Assembly (NCBI GenBank): GCA_018065815.1
Contig: JAGHSP010000143.1
Coordinates: 1-9,990 of the forward strand
DNA from: Candidatus Sodaliphilus limicaballi
GTDB taxonomy: Bacteria; Bacteroidota; Bacteroidia; Bacteroidales; Muribaculaceae
Direction: 5' to 3'
DNA: 9,990 nt
In this document: one piece after another, positions 1 through 6,411 of the stretch
How the letters are laid out: every line of letters begins with the position of its first letter
Position numbering within the stretch: position 1 is the stretch's first letter
The notes under the pieces: generated by a model
Told to the model about the DNA's origin: nothing
The model's input: only the letters and a program-made list of their open reading frames with translations
Database searches by the model: none
Program-made: the position numbers and the translations under genes

Positions 1-99
1 GCCGTATGCCGAACGGCACGTACGGTGGTGTGGGAGGTCGGTAGATGTGAAAGTAGGAGGCAAATGCCTTTTATGATTAGCATTTACCTCCTACCCGAT
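1..99 (+). mobile_element. Group II intron, 3' end (domains V and VI)
   Basis: This is the last part of a self-splicing group II intron cut by the window edge; the rest, including any reverse transcriptase/maturase, would lie to the left. Domain V is recognisable: lower stem CCGTA (2-6) with TACGG (21-25), the characteristic two-base bulge CG (19-20), upper stem TGCC (7-10) with GGCA (15-18) and a four-base loop. The first base of the catalytic AGC triad would fall just outside the window. Domain VI can fold as 31-37 paired with 90-97, leaving A93 bulged as the branch-point adenosine seven bases from the intron end, then 40-48 paired with 80-88. The end ...CCCGAT at 99 fits the usual 3' AY. 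The intron lies 17 bases beyond the stop of the convergent gene at 117. A competing 15-position pairing (53-67 with 80-94) is also possible. The exact 3' boundary is inferred by analogy with known introns. Confidence 0.82.
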
Positions 100-116
100 T
101 GTTGAAATGCAATTTG

Positions 117-1970
117 CTAGTTGCGTTTGAGTGCTATTTTCTGCTGGAAGGCTTGGTATGCAGCGCGGGCCAGGGCATAGTATTTGGCATAGTCGCTTGC
201 CGGATAGATGCCTTGGTTCTTTGAGCGCTGGGTGATGATGGTGATGGTTCCTTCGGCAGTTTCGTAGTGCTGGCTGAACGTGCCTAGTTCGTTCGTCTCG
301 TTGATAGAGTCGGGGAGTGCCTCAACGCTGTACCCTTCAGGTATTTTCACTGTTATTGTGTCGTTGTCGCAGTAGCCTATGAGTTCGATGGGCAGCTTGC
401 GCGTTGATGTCATGTCGCGCGGTTTGTCGCTGGAATGAAGCACGCCTGCTGGCACTAGCATGCGCGAACCCATCACCGATGCATATTTGCTGGTAGTGGC
501 GGTTGCGTCGATTGTGATGTCGGGTGTGGTGAATGGTTGCTTGTGCGCTGTGGTGTCGTAGTCTCCTTCGAGTTGCGGTGCTGGGCAGTGGAACTTCTTT
601 GTGAGTGCGATGCGTTTATCTCTGTCATCTTTGTAGATGAGCGACATGTGGTCTTCATACTGCTCGTTGCTAGACACTTGGTTCAGATGCATGGTTGCAG
701 CTCCTGTTGCGTCTAGGTTTACATCAAGCCGCGTGTCCTGGGAGTTGTCCTGTGCCTTGTGGCTGGGCAGGGTAGCCACCTTGCCGCCATCGGGGGTGAT
801 GAGCAGTGCCTGATGACCTGCGATGTTGTCGTGCACATATCCCAGTGGCAGACGAGGGTTGGTGCATTCTAGCCAGATGGTGTCATTGCCGATTACAGCG
901 GCAGCGATGGCGTGGTTGAACTGATTGGCACTGGCAAAGTCGGGAAGGATGCTCTTGCGGTTGGTGCTGATGATTGCGTAGAGAGACTTGATGCCTACGC
1001 ATTCGAGCATGGCGCACATGTAGTTAGATAACCCCTTGCAGTCGCCAAAGCCTGTGCGGCACACGTCGGTGGCTGCAAAGGGCTGCATGCCTCCGATGCC
1101 TAGCTGGATGCTCACGTAGCGGGTTGTTTTCTCAAGGTGGTTGTAGAGCACTGCCAGTTTAGCATGATCGTCCTTGCAGGTGTCGGTCATCGCGTGCAGC
1201 ATGCTTTGCGTCTCGGGCGATAGCACGGTGCGGTCGTTGCGCAACGAGTAGATCCACTGGCCAAATTCCTGCCAGTTGCCGCCTGTGCCTTTGTTGCCCA
1301 GGTATTCAAACTGCGACGGTGCGAAATAAACCATGGGCAGCACTTCGCGCGACGCAGGGGCATTCGGCTCGTAGTCGATGGGTTTCATGCTGTTGACCGC
1401 CACTGTGAAGCGGTCTGTGTCACCCGCCTTGTCGTGCTGCACCTTGATGTCGCCATTGAGCACCTTGTAGCGGCACATCATCGACGCTGGTGCCTCGAGC
1501 GTGTAGATTGCCTTTTCGACCTGCACATTGTAGGCCTCGGCTGGCACGAATGTGGGGAACATGATGACACTGCCGTCCATCTCAGAGGTCCATTTGTATT
1601 CTATGGTGATGGGATAGCGCGGCGGGGTGTAGTTGTGATACATCGTGTAGTAGTCGGTTGCCATTTCGCTGGTGTAGTCGGTGCGTTTCAAGTCGCCTTT
1701 CTTGATTTTCTTGATGACGTTGCCGCTGTCGTCGGTGACAATGGCTTCGAATGCGGTGAGTTTGTCGTGCTTGCTGCATTCTTCGCTCCAGTGAGCAGCC
1801 CAGTCGCTGCGGTCGTTGAGAAGACGGTAAACACAGCGGTTGGTGACCGTGGCCTTACTTGGCTTGGCACATACTACCTGCGTGCTGGCATCGAGCACGA
1901 TGACGTCCTGAGCGCTGGCTGCTGTGGCGAGTAATGTACAGGCAATAATGGTGGTGGCTATTGATTTCAT
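117..1970 (-). CDS. Secreted DUF3857/transglutaminase-like protein with plausible catalytic triad
   Basis: A 617-residue exported protein of the DUF3857 plus transglutaminase-like type common in Bacteroidetes; the physiological substrate is unknown. Residues 1-20 form a signal peptide with a likely cut after ATAASA (20). An alternative lipobox at Cys11 is too close to the N-terminus to be convincing. The N-terminal part (about 25-230) is the beta-rich DUF3857 region. The transglutaminase/papain-like core follows with RYVSIQLGIGGMQPFAA (284-300), Cys311 in GFGDCKG, His353 in QFNHAIA and Glu368 in WLECTNP, where many relatives have Asp. The C-terminal 200 residues look like a beta-sandwich domain. 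The ATG at 1970 overlaps the TGA of the upstream gene as ATGA, so translation is probably coupled. The protein probably acts in the periplasm or at the cell surface as a peptidase or cross-linking-type enzyme. The fold is fairly sure, the activity is not. Confidence 0.85.
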   Translation of the reverse strand: MKSIATTIIACTLLATAASAQDVIVLDASTQVVCAKPSKATVTNRCVYRLLNDRSDWAAHWSEECSKHDKLTAFEAIVTDDSGNVIKKIKKGDLKRTDYTSEMATDYYTMYHNYTPPRYPITIEYKWTSEMDGSVIMFPTFVPAEAYNVQVEKAIYTLEAPASMMCRYKVLNGDIKVQHDKAGDTDRFTVAVNSMKPIDYEPNAPASREVLPMVYFAPSQFEYLGNKGTGGNWQEFGQWIYSLRNDRTVLSPETQSMLHAMTDTCKDDHAKLAVLYNHLEKTTRYVSIQLGIGGMQPFAATDVCRTGFGDCKGLSNYMCAMLECVGIKSLYAIISTNRKSILPDFASANQFNHAIAAAVIGNDTIWLECTNPRLPLGYVHDNIAGHQALLITPDGGKVATLPSHKAQDNSQDTRLDVNLDATGAATMHLNQVSSNEQYEDHMSLIYKDDRDKRIALTKKFHCPAPQLEGDYDTTAHKQPFTTPDITIDATATTSKYASVMGSRMLVPAGVLHSSDKPRDMTSTRKLPIELIGYCDNDTITVKIPEGYSVEALPDSINETNELGTFSQHYETAEGTITIITQRSKNQGIYPASDYAKYYALARAAYQAFQQKIALKRN

Positions 1971-3817
1971 TGTGCAGCTTTTTTAAGAACGATAATCTCT
2001 GAAGCAGCCTTGACCACTTCGTCAAAGAATGCTTTGACCTGCTCGTAGTCGGAGGGGGCGAAGAGTGTCTTGCCCACGCTCATTGTGCATGTGGTGGTGA
2101 TGCCGCCTGGTGTGGGAGAGCAGATGAACTTGAACGATAGAGAGCCGTCGGGGTTCTTGAACATCAGGTTCTTGGGTTGCTCCTCGATGGTCACGCCCTC
2201 GGGCAAATCTATCTTGCACGTAACCTGAGTGGTTGCCACGCTAGGCATCTCGATGGGCATCTCGCGGGTGTCGGAGGTGAAGGGTGATGTGCTCATGAGG
2301 TTGTCGATGAGCGGCTTCACGTAAATGAGGTCGCCAGCCGACTCGCATTGTGCGGTGAAACCATAGTTGACTTTGAGCGAGGGGGCATAGTCGGTCATGC
2401 CCTCGTGGGTGAAGGAAGTGATTTCCATGTTGTCTTCTTTCTCAATATCCTTGATGAACTCTGTGCTATCTTTGGCCAGCTTGAAGTGAGTCCTTAACCC
2501 CATTGCCGAGAGTCCGCCCAGTTTCTCGCTGCGTGTGCCGGTGATTGTGCCGTCGGGCTGGAGCGATGCATTGATGTAGGCAATGGTAGAGGCGTTAGTG
2601 ACTTTGGAGATGTCAAGCCAGTCGGCATGCTTTTCGTCGTAGATGATGCGTGCTTTCTCGGCGAGCAAGAGACTGGGAATCACGTTGATATATCCGTCCT
2701 CGGCCGAACCGTCGAGATAAAACATTTTCTCACCGTCTTTCACTGCAACCACAAAGGTGGATAATGCCTGTATTGTGGGGCTGGCAAAGGGCAGCAGTCC
2801 CTCATCGCGGGTGCGCAGCACCACGGGATAGGCGTTGAGGCCTGCGTCGCGCAGCATGCCTATGAGCAGGATGTTGATGTCGGAGTTCTTGCCGCTGCCG
2901 TTTTTCAGAATTGTGCTAGCCTTCTCACTGGCAAAGAGAGCATAGTCCTTATTCCATTTCACCTTGGCTTTGAGCGACTTGTAGATGGTTGCGATTTTCT
3001 CCTCGGTAGTTGCATCGGCGGGGATTGCGGGCATCTGGTCTTTGAGATAGTTCTTGTTGAGCATCTTGCCCAGGTCATCACTTTCCATGAGTGTCTTGTC
3101 GATGTCGCTCCAAGTGGTGGCAAAATTCTTGTAGGTGCTTCCGGGAATTTCCACGGTGCGCAGTTCTGCTGCCACCTTCTGGCCGTAGTTGCGGGGGTTG
3201 AAGCAGAACGGCTCTTTGCGCAGTTCGGGCAGATTGTAACCATAGTAGTTGTAATCACCGCAGTTGCACTGCATGGTGCCGCCTCGCATTGAGAGTGTCA
3301 TGCGGTTTTGCTTGTGCGCGCTGCCAAGGTGATGCAGTCCGGTTTCTACAAGGTTGAACTTGAAATACTCTGGTGCGATGAAATTATAATAGGTGAACTT
3401 CACGGGAATAGACTCCTGGGCCTCCCAGTCATCAACTAGGTAGAAGTAGTCGTTGAGTGTGGTGTATTCATACTCGATGATGCTCCCTTCGGTTACCTGC
3501 GGCACGGTGAACTTGGTGCGTCGCGTCGTCTTGGAGATATCCTCGTGGAAAATCATTTCCTTGTTCATTTGTGTCTTGACAACCTTGCCGTCAACGAGGT
3601 TGAACGAGGCGGCTTTTAGGCTTTCCAGAATTTCGCGCCCCTTGGGATTACCGCTGTTGTAGCGGTAAAGGATAGTACCGTTGGCCCAGTCTTTTCCTTG
3701 TGCTTCTATGTTGAAATCCAAATAAATTGAGTGTAATTTAACGTTTTTTACGCCATTTGGCGTTGTTTTTGCCGTTTTTTGCGTGAGCTTGGGCAAAAAG
3801 AAGGTAGCCAGGCACAT
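1967..3817 (-). CDS. DUF3857/transglutaminase-like protein, N-terminally truncated, degenerate active site
   Basis: This paralogous partner of the gene downstream overlaps it by four bases. Family-like sequence begins only near Glu38 when numbered from the ATG at 3817; the frame stays open to a TTG at 3847. DUF3857 features such as KAASFNLVDGKVVK and GSIIEYEY are present. The transglutaminase core is there (SDINILLIGMLRDAGLNAYPV), but the usual Cys position is Ser (GKNSDIN) and the His position is Thr (LSTFVVAV); only Asp in FYLDGSA remains. It is therefore probably non-catalytic. Unlike its neighbour it has no signal peptide, and roughly 70 or more N-terminal residues expected for the family are missing. 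The first 35-45 codons are AT-rich, contain hairpins and look like former intergenic DNA. The IS110 element lies just upstream, so the true 5' end was probably lost. It may be unexpressed or mislocalised, or a pseudogene at its 5' end. Confidence 0.75.
   Translation of the reverse strand: MCLATFFLPKLTQKTAKTTPNGVKNVKLHSIYLDFNIEAQGKDWANGTILYRYNSGNPKGREILESLKAASFNLVDGKVVKTQMNKEMIFHEDISKTTRRTKFTVPQVTEGSIIEYEYTTLNDYFYLVDDWEAQESIPVKFTYYNFIAPEYFKFNLVETGLHHLGSAHKQNRMTLSMRGGTMQCNCGDYNYYGYNLPELRKEPFCFNPRNYGQKVAAELRTVEIPGSTYKNFATTWSDIDKTLMESDDLGKMLNKNYLKDQMPAIPADATTEEKIATIYKSLKAKVKWNKDYALFASEKASTILKNGSGKNSDINILLIGMLRDAGLNAYPVVLRTRDEGLLPFASPTIQALSTFVVAVKDGEKMFYLDGSAEDGYINVIPSLLLAEKARIIYDEKHADWLDISKVTNASTIAYINASLQPDGTITGTRSEKLGGLSAMGLRTHFKLAKDSTEFIKDIEKEDNMEITSFTHEGMTDYAPSLKVNYGFTAQCESAGDLIYVKPLIDNLMSTSPFTSDTREMPIEMPSVATTQVTCKIDLPEGVTIEEQPKNLMFKNPDGSLSFKFICSPTPGGITTTCTMSVGKTLFAPSDYEQVKAFFDEVVKAASEIIVLKKAAQ
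3750..3799. repeat. Inverted repeats inside the doubtful 5' end of the truncated gene
   Basis: ACGCC (3750-3754) pairs with GGCGT (3759-3763) around a four-base loop and is followed on the + strand by a T-rich run, which resembles a small rho-independent terminator. TTTTTGCC (3766-3773) is perfectly matched by GGCAAAAA (3792-3799). Such structures in AT-rich DNA are more typical of intergenic sequence than of a coding start. This supports the view that the first codons of the - strand frame here are not original protein-coding sequence. Confidence 0.5.
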
Positions 3818-4045
3818 TTTTGTGCTTGGTGGTTGCTTTAAAAACAACAGGTCGCCGGATCAAACTTCTATCAGATGTAGCAGAATGTGTCCGCTCATCA
3901 AGTTACTTCTTCAGATCTTGCTATGTAATGCCACAATCTTTGTTGAAGATGTAGTCCTATAGACTCATCAGGCACAGTAAGTGGTCATTCTTATGAATAG
4001 AGAAGCCAGAGCCGGCAACGTGACCTGTCATTGTTTTTTTGTTTA

Positions 4046-5113
4046 TCATTGACGCACATATGTTTTTTGCGTTTTCAGTACCGCCAAAGTCTTGCATGAC
4101 AATTTTCTCGCGACCTTGATTATGGCCATCTGCGGCTTCATGCGCTGCAGGCAGCTGCAGTAGTAGCCAGACATTGCGGCGTCTTTTTGTATGGCTATCC
4201 AACTGGCCTCTACGAACAACGGCCCCAAACTCTTGTTGCCGCGGTGCGTCTTGGGGCCTGTTGACTTTTTGTCCCCGCTGTCGTGGCAAATGGGTATCAG
4301 CCCCAGGAACGACACGAAAGCTCTTTCGTTTGGGAAATTTGACGGCGAGTTGTCGATTTCGGTGAGCAGTGTCATAGCCACTATCAGCCCTATGCCGGGG
4401 ATGCTTACAAGCAGGTTGTAATTGGCTTTGTACTTGTCCGACTGGCTCATGCGGCGTATTTCCCTTGTAGCCTGAAGGATGCGTAGTCTCAAATCGTCTA
4501 CCTGGTCGCATAGCATGAGCAGTGACTGTTTGCTGTTGCCCATCAGGCAGACTTCATCTCTTAACCACCTCATGAAGTTGCGCGACCAGTGCGTTCCGCT
4601 TTTGGCGAACCGCTCAGGGTAGGTCACGCCTTGGGTGTACAGGAGGTGCTTTGTGCGTGACTTGAGCCGAGCCAGATCTTTCATCATCTTTTTGCGCAGC
4701 CTCACCACATTGGTGTCGTCCATATACTCCCTCGACTTGATGTGTATGCATGTGAGTTCCCCGCGTTTGAGTGCCCACGCAATCTTCTCCGAGTCCACAG
4801 CATCCGTCTTGGATAGCCTCTCTTTTTCAGATGTCGGGATGTCGGCGGCGTTCACCACGATGTTCTCGATGCCGAGCCCGGTAAGGGCATAGTGGACAGA
4901 GAAGCCGCAGAAGCCAGCCTCATAGGCCGACATGAAATGCGCCTCCGGATATCTGTTGTTCAACGTGTCAAAGAGCGCCTGTGCGTCAGCCGGCATTGAA
5001 AATGCCCATTTGAATCCGCTCTGAGTGAGTGCAGTGACGTGCCATGTCCTTAGATGCACGTCAATTCCCACGAAAATGTTTTGTCCTTTGAAGGATTTTT
5101 TGTTACTTTGCAT
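4046..5113 (-). CDS. IS110-family transposase (DEDD/serine recombinase, bridge-RNA type)
   Basis: A full-length 355-residue transposase. The N-terminal RuvC-like DEDD domain shows Asp18 in VGIDVH, Glu65 in YEAG, and Asp104 and Asp107 in KTDAVDSEK. A coiled helical linker (about 130-230) with many Arg and Lys follows. The C-terminal Transposase_20 domain contains the helix-hairpin-helix-like SIPGIG (237-242) and the FLGLIP...HDSG segment, where Ser279 is the likely nucleophile, followed by THRGNKSLG. The protein should act with a bridge RNA from its own non-coding end to choose donor and target. No frameshift or internal stop is seen and all expected active-site residues are present, so the copy could be functional. 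The start is the ATG at 5113. The gene ends with TGA at 4046-4048. Confidence 0.93.
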   Translation of the reverse strand: MQSNKKSFKGQNIFVGIDVHLRTWHVTALTQSGFKWAFSMPADAQALFDTLNNRYPEAHFMSAYEAGFCGFSVHYALTGLGIENIVVNAADIPTSEKERLSKTDAVDSEKIAWALKRGELTCIHIKSREYMDDTNVVRLRKKMMKDLARLKSRTKHLLYTQGVTYPERFAKSGTHWSRNFMRWLRDEVCLMGNSKQSLLMLCDQVDDLRLRILQATREIRRMSQSDKYKANYNLLVSIPGIGLIVAMTLLTEIDNSPSNFPNERAFVSFLGLIPICHDSGDKKSTGPKTHRGNKSLGPLFVEASWIAIQKDAAMSGYYCSCLQRMKPQMAIIKVARKLSCKTLAVLKTQKTYVRQ

Positions 5114-5195
5114 AGTTGGAATGATTATAATTGATTATAATTGTTCATTATTACTTTTTTTTCAAAATTACAAACCAATTATTTTCGTTCCAACT
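5114..5195. repeat. 8-bp inverted repeat and 10-bp tandem repeat upstream of transposase
   Basis: AGTTGGAA at 5114-5121, directly before the transposase ATG, is perfectly complementary to TTCCAACT at 5188-5195, across 66 bases of very AT-rich DNA. Inside lies a tandem repeat: GATTATAATT at 5123-5132 and again at 5133-5142. In the transposase mRNA the inverted repeat would form a long-range stem closing immediately before the start codon, which could limit translation. Alternatively it forms the base of a structured RNA or a protein-binding site at the element's end. Confidence 0.6.
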
Positions 5196-5209
5196 TTTTT
5201 ATAAAAAAA

Positions 5210-5315
5210 CTATGAAAAACACACTGGGGACAGCCCGAGCGGCCGGGGCAAAGCCCCTTTGAGCGGAAAAAGCTACCGCCTGTTCTGGCTATTTTTCACA
5301 GCCTCTTGTCATTTG
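5210..5315 (-). ncRNA. Candidate IS110 bridge RNA (multi-hairpin 5' non-coding end)
   Basis: This GC-rich island in AT-rich surroundings sits upstream of the transposase and is read in the same direction. On the - strand it can form a series of hairpins: GGCT/AGCC (near 5285-5302), GCGG/CCGC (near 5261-5280) and GGGGC-TTT-GCCCC (5245-5257), flanked by further G+C-rich segments. IS110 bridge RNAs come from this part of the element and have a 5' stem-loop plus two internal loops that pair with target and donor DNA. Position, strand and size fit. I cannot assign the guide loops without the element's ends and an empty target site. The 3' end may be near the AT palindrome at about 5195-5209. Confidence 0.45.
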
Positions 5316-5321
5316 CGACTG

Positions 5322-5329
5322 CAAACATA
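5322..5329 (-). promoter_or_regulatory. Probable -7 box for bridge RNA/transposase
   Basis: Read on the - strand this is TATGTTTG, matching the Bacteroidetes -7 consensus TAnnTTTG. Transcription would start near 5315, just before the hairpin cluster of the candidate bridge RNA, and could continue into the transposase. No strong -33 element is obvious. An opposing TAACTTTG on the + strand lies at 5331-5338, but no gene follows it. Confidence 0.4.
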
Positions 5330-5409
5330 GTAACTTTGGGTACGGAATAACGAATTAGCAAAAAACTTGCTACCACATCATGTGATTTTATTTTAATCGC
5401 CTTTTTATC

Positions 5410-5573
5410 CCATACCCAAAGGCATGGTTTGCTTGTGATACCTTTATTCCAGCCATGAAGGCCTGCATTTGCAGGACGATATGGCTGGCTACCATATTCC
5501 ATCCCCATGGGATGGTCAAAACGTGGCACCAGGAAATTCTGTTGGTTCGTTCTTTTGTTGCATCGCCAGCCAT
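5410..5573. other. Cluster of strong hairpins, unknown structured element
   Basis: Several near-perfect inverted repeats are packed together. CCATACC (5410-5416) pairs with GGCATGG (5421-5427), fully on the - strand with one G-U pair. CCAGCCAT (5449-5456) pairs with ATGGCTGG (5481-5488) and encloses CCTGC (5462-5466) with GCAGG (5471-5475). CCATCCC (5499-5505) pairs with GGGATGG (5509-5515). ATATGG (5479-5484) can instead pair with CCATAT (5492-5497), and a second direct copy of CCAGCCAT lies at 5566-5573, so alternative folds compete for the central ATGGCTGG. The first hairpins lie just downstream of the pseudogene's stop on the - strand. It could be a non-coding RNA, a single-stranded-DNA recombination or transposon end, or a non-autonomous element. 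I do not recognise the family. Confidence 0.5.
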
Positions 5574-5916
5574 CGCACACCAGTAGCCTTCTCCTGCTTG
5601 ATGCCAGTTCTCTGCTTTGATTGTGTAAACAGTTTTTTGATAGCGGCTATTGCCTCTGTTACACTTGGCACTATCTTGTTGTATTTGCGCGCACCCTTTA
5701 CTCCGTTCTCTCCACCTTCGCCAACTGACCCTCGCTTGCGTCAATCCATGCCATGTCACTGGTCTTTACCTTAGCAGAATACACCTTGCCGCCACCAGCG
5801 TAGTCCTTCGCTTGCATCTTCGACGGAGTGACAAAAGCACCATTCTCAATCGGGTGAGAGCTATACACCGTCACCTCGCCAGTGCCCGGTTGTTATTTCT
5901 GTTTTATCTCGTCCTT
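5516..5916 (-). pseudogene. Decayed fragment of a phage/mobile-element-type protein
   Basis: Two - strand frames carry good protein-like sequence that joins into one. The first frame, from 5916, reads through KDEIKQK, a TAA stop at 5893-5895 and then VYSSHPIENG, FVTPSKMQAKDYAGGGKVYS and AWIDASEGQLAKV, ending in TAA at 5698-5700. Near 5712-5718 a single missing base shifts to the second frame, which continues GENGVKGARKYNK, IVPSVTEAIAAIKKLFTQSK and on to TGA at 5516-5518. The stops (also TAG at 5917-5919) and the frameshift show it is dead. The FVTPS...YAGG...WID...GQ pattern reminds me of C-terminal regions of large phage- or conjugative-element-borne proteins, possibly ADP-ribosyltransferase-like; that family assignment is from memory and unsure. 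It is presumably the stub of an old mobile element. The + strand frames over this region are shadows. Confidence 0.6.
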
Positions 5917-5933
5917 CTAGAAATGTTTGCTCC

Positions 5934-5941
5934 TAATTTTG
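5934..5941 (+). promoter_or_regulatory. Probable promoter (-7 box) of the DUF1893-ECF-reductase operon
   Basis: TAATTTTG matches the Bacteroidetes TAnnTTTG -7 element and lies 38 bases before the ATG at 5980. Transcription would begin about 5948, giving a leader of some 30 bases. The -33 element is weak. The box lies inside what was once the 5' side of the decayed gene on the other strand. Confidence 0.5.
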
Positions 5942-5977
5942 CAATGTGAAGTAAATTTATTAATTTCGCATTGCGAA
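5941..5977 (+). promoter_or_regulatory. Dyad-symmetric possible operator between promoter and start
   Basis: GCAATGTGAA (5941-5950) is matched by TTCGCATTGC (5965-5974), ten pairs with one T-G, extendable by two more at 5951-5952 with 5963-5964. The second half is itself near-palindromic, TTCGCATTGCGAA (5965-5977), so three related half-sites occur. The dyad starts at the last base of the -7 box and ends two bases before the start codon. That position suits a repressor-binding site. If transcription starts upstream, the same sequence would form an RNA hairpin in front of the start codon. Confidence 0.4.
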
Positions 5978-5979
5978 TT

Positions 5980-6399
5980 ATGAATGAACTGATAGAATTG
6001 ATTCGGAACGATGAGTGCCGCGGTGCTGTGAAGTGTGCCGACGGCAGCGTTCACAAGTTTATGCATCGTGGTGTTATAGACTTGTATCGCCTTGTTGTGG
6101 AGTCGGGTATTGACATTAGCGGCGGTGCTGCTGTCGATCGTGTTATAGGCCGCGGGGCTGCTTTGCTGTTAGTCAAAGCTCGTGTGACATGCGTTTATGC
6201 CTTCATGATAAGTGCAGGCGCGAAAGAGGTGCTTTTGAGCAACGGAATGGAAGTTGAGTGTGAAAAAGTCGTTGATTATATAGTCAACAGAACGGGTGAC
6301 GGCATGTGTCCCGTTGAAAAATTAACCTTGCACACCGATGACCCCGACGAGGCTGTTATGTTAATCGGTTCTTTTTTAGAAAGTGTTAGTCTGAAATAA
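5980..6399 (+). CDS. DUF1893 family protein (TM1506-like, deaminase fold)
   Basis: A 139-residue soluble protein that I recognise as DUF1893, the family of Thermotoga TM1506, whose structure places it in the cytidine-deaminase-like superfamily. Conserved features are the N-terminal helix MNELIELIRNDEC, the GVIDLYRLV helix (31-39), DRVIGRGAALLLVK (53-66) with its glycine/alanine core, and NRTGDGMCPVE (103-113), corresponding to the family's WCPxE-type motif. The activity and substrate are unknown, and the classic zinc-binding HAE/PCxxC pair of active deaminases is not evident. A TTG nine bases upstream is in frame, but the ATG at 5980 matches the usual N-terminus. It is followed after 12 bases by an ECF S-component-like gene and then a reductase, so it is the first gene of an apparent three-gene operon. 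It may modify or bind whatever is transported. Confidence 0.82.
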   Translation: MNELIELIRNDECRGAVKCADGSVHKFMHRGVIDLYRLVVESGIDISGGAAVDRVIGRGAALLLVKARVTCVYAFMISAGAKEVLLSNGMEVECEKVVDYIVNRTGDGMCPVEKLTLHTDDPDEAVMLIGSFLESVSLK

Positions 6400-6411
6400 C
6401 AATTTAATATA

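Larger units (their letters stand above)
3960..5330 (-). mobile_element. IS110-family insertion sequence (ends estimated)
   Basis: An element of roughly 1.3-1.4 kb is inferred from the complete IS110-type transposase, a long structured non-coding region on its 5' side (5114 to about 5330) and a short 3' flank. IS110 elements lack clear terminal inverted repeats and make no target duplication, so the ends cannot be fixed from one sequence; both coordinates are estimates. The long 5' non-coding end fits the IS110 group, where the bridge RNA is encoded upstream of the transposase, better than the IS1111 group. It separates the truncated DUF3857 gene from a decayed mobile-element remnant. The stretch from about 3850 to 3960 holds no recognisable gene; the longest - strand frame there is 28 codons (ending 3898) and has no start. 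Confidence 0.55.

Noticed and set aside
53..94. Strong 15-position inverted repeat read as a rho-independent terminator of the - strand gene at 117
   Set aside because: It is followed on the - strand only by TTTCACATC, a weak T-run, and the sequence is better explained as group II intron domain VI on the + strand. It may still act as a terminator secondarily.
3818..3847. TTG start at 3847 for the truncated DUF3857 protein
   Set aside because: The extra ten residues add no signal peptide or homology; the ATG at 3817 is preferred, though neither start is convincing.
5296..5759. Open frames on the - strand of 94 and 123 codons
   Set aside because: They cross the hairpin cluster and the pseudogene in the wrong frame and have tryptophan/cysteine-rich unnatural composition.
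5469..5949. Overlapping + strand frames of about 100 codons
   Set aside because: They are antisense shadows of the decayed - strand gene, with no promoter or family features.
5971..5979. TTG start for the DUF1893 protein
   Set aside because: It lies inside the dyad; the ATG at 5980 gives the normal family N-terminus.
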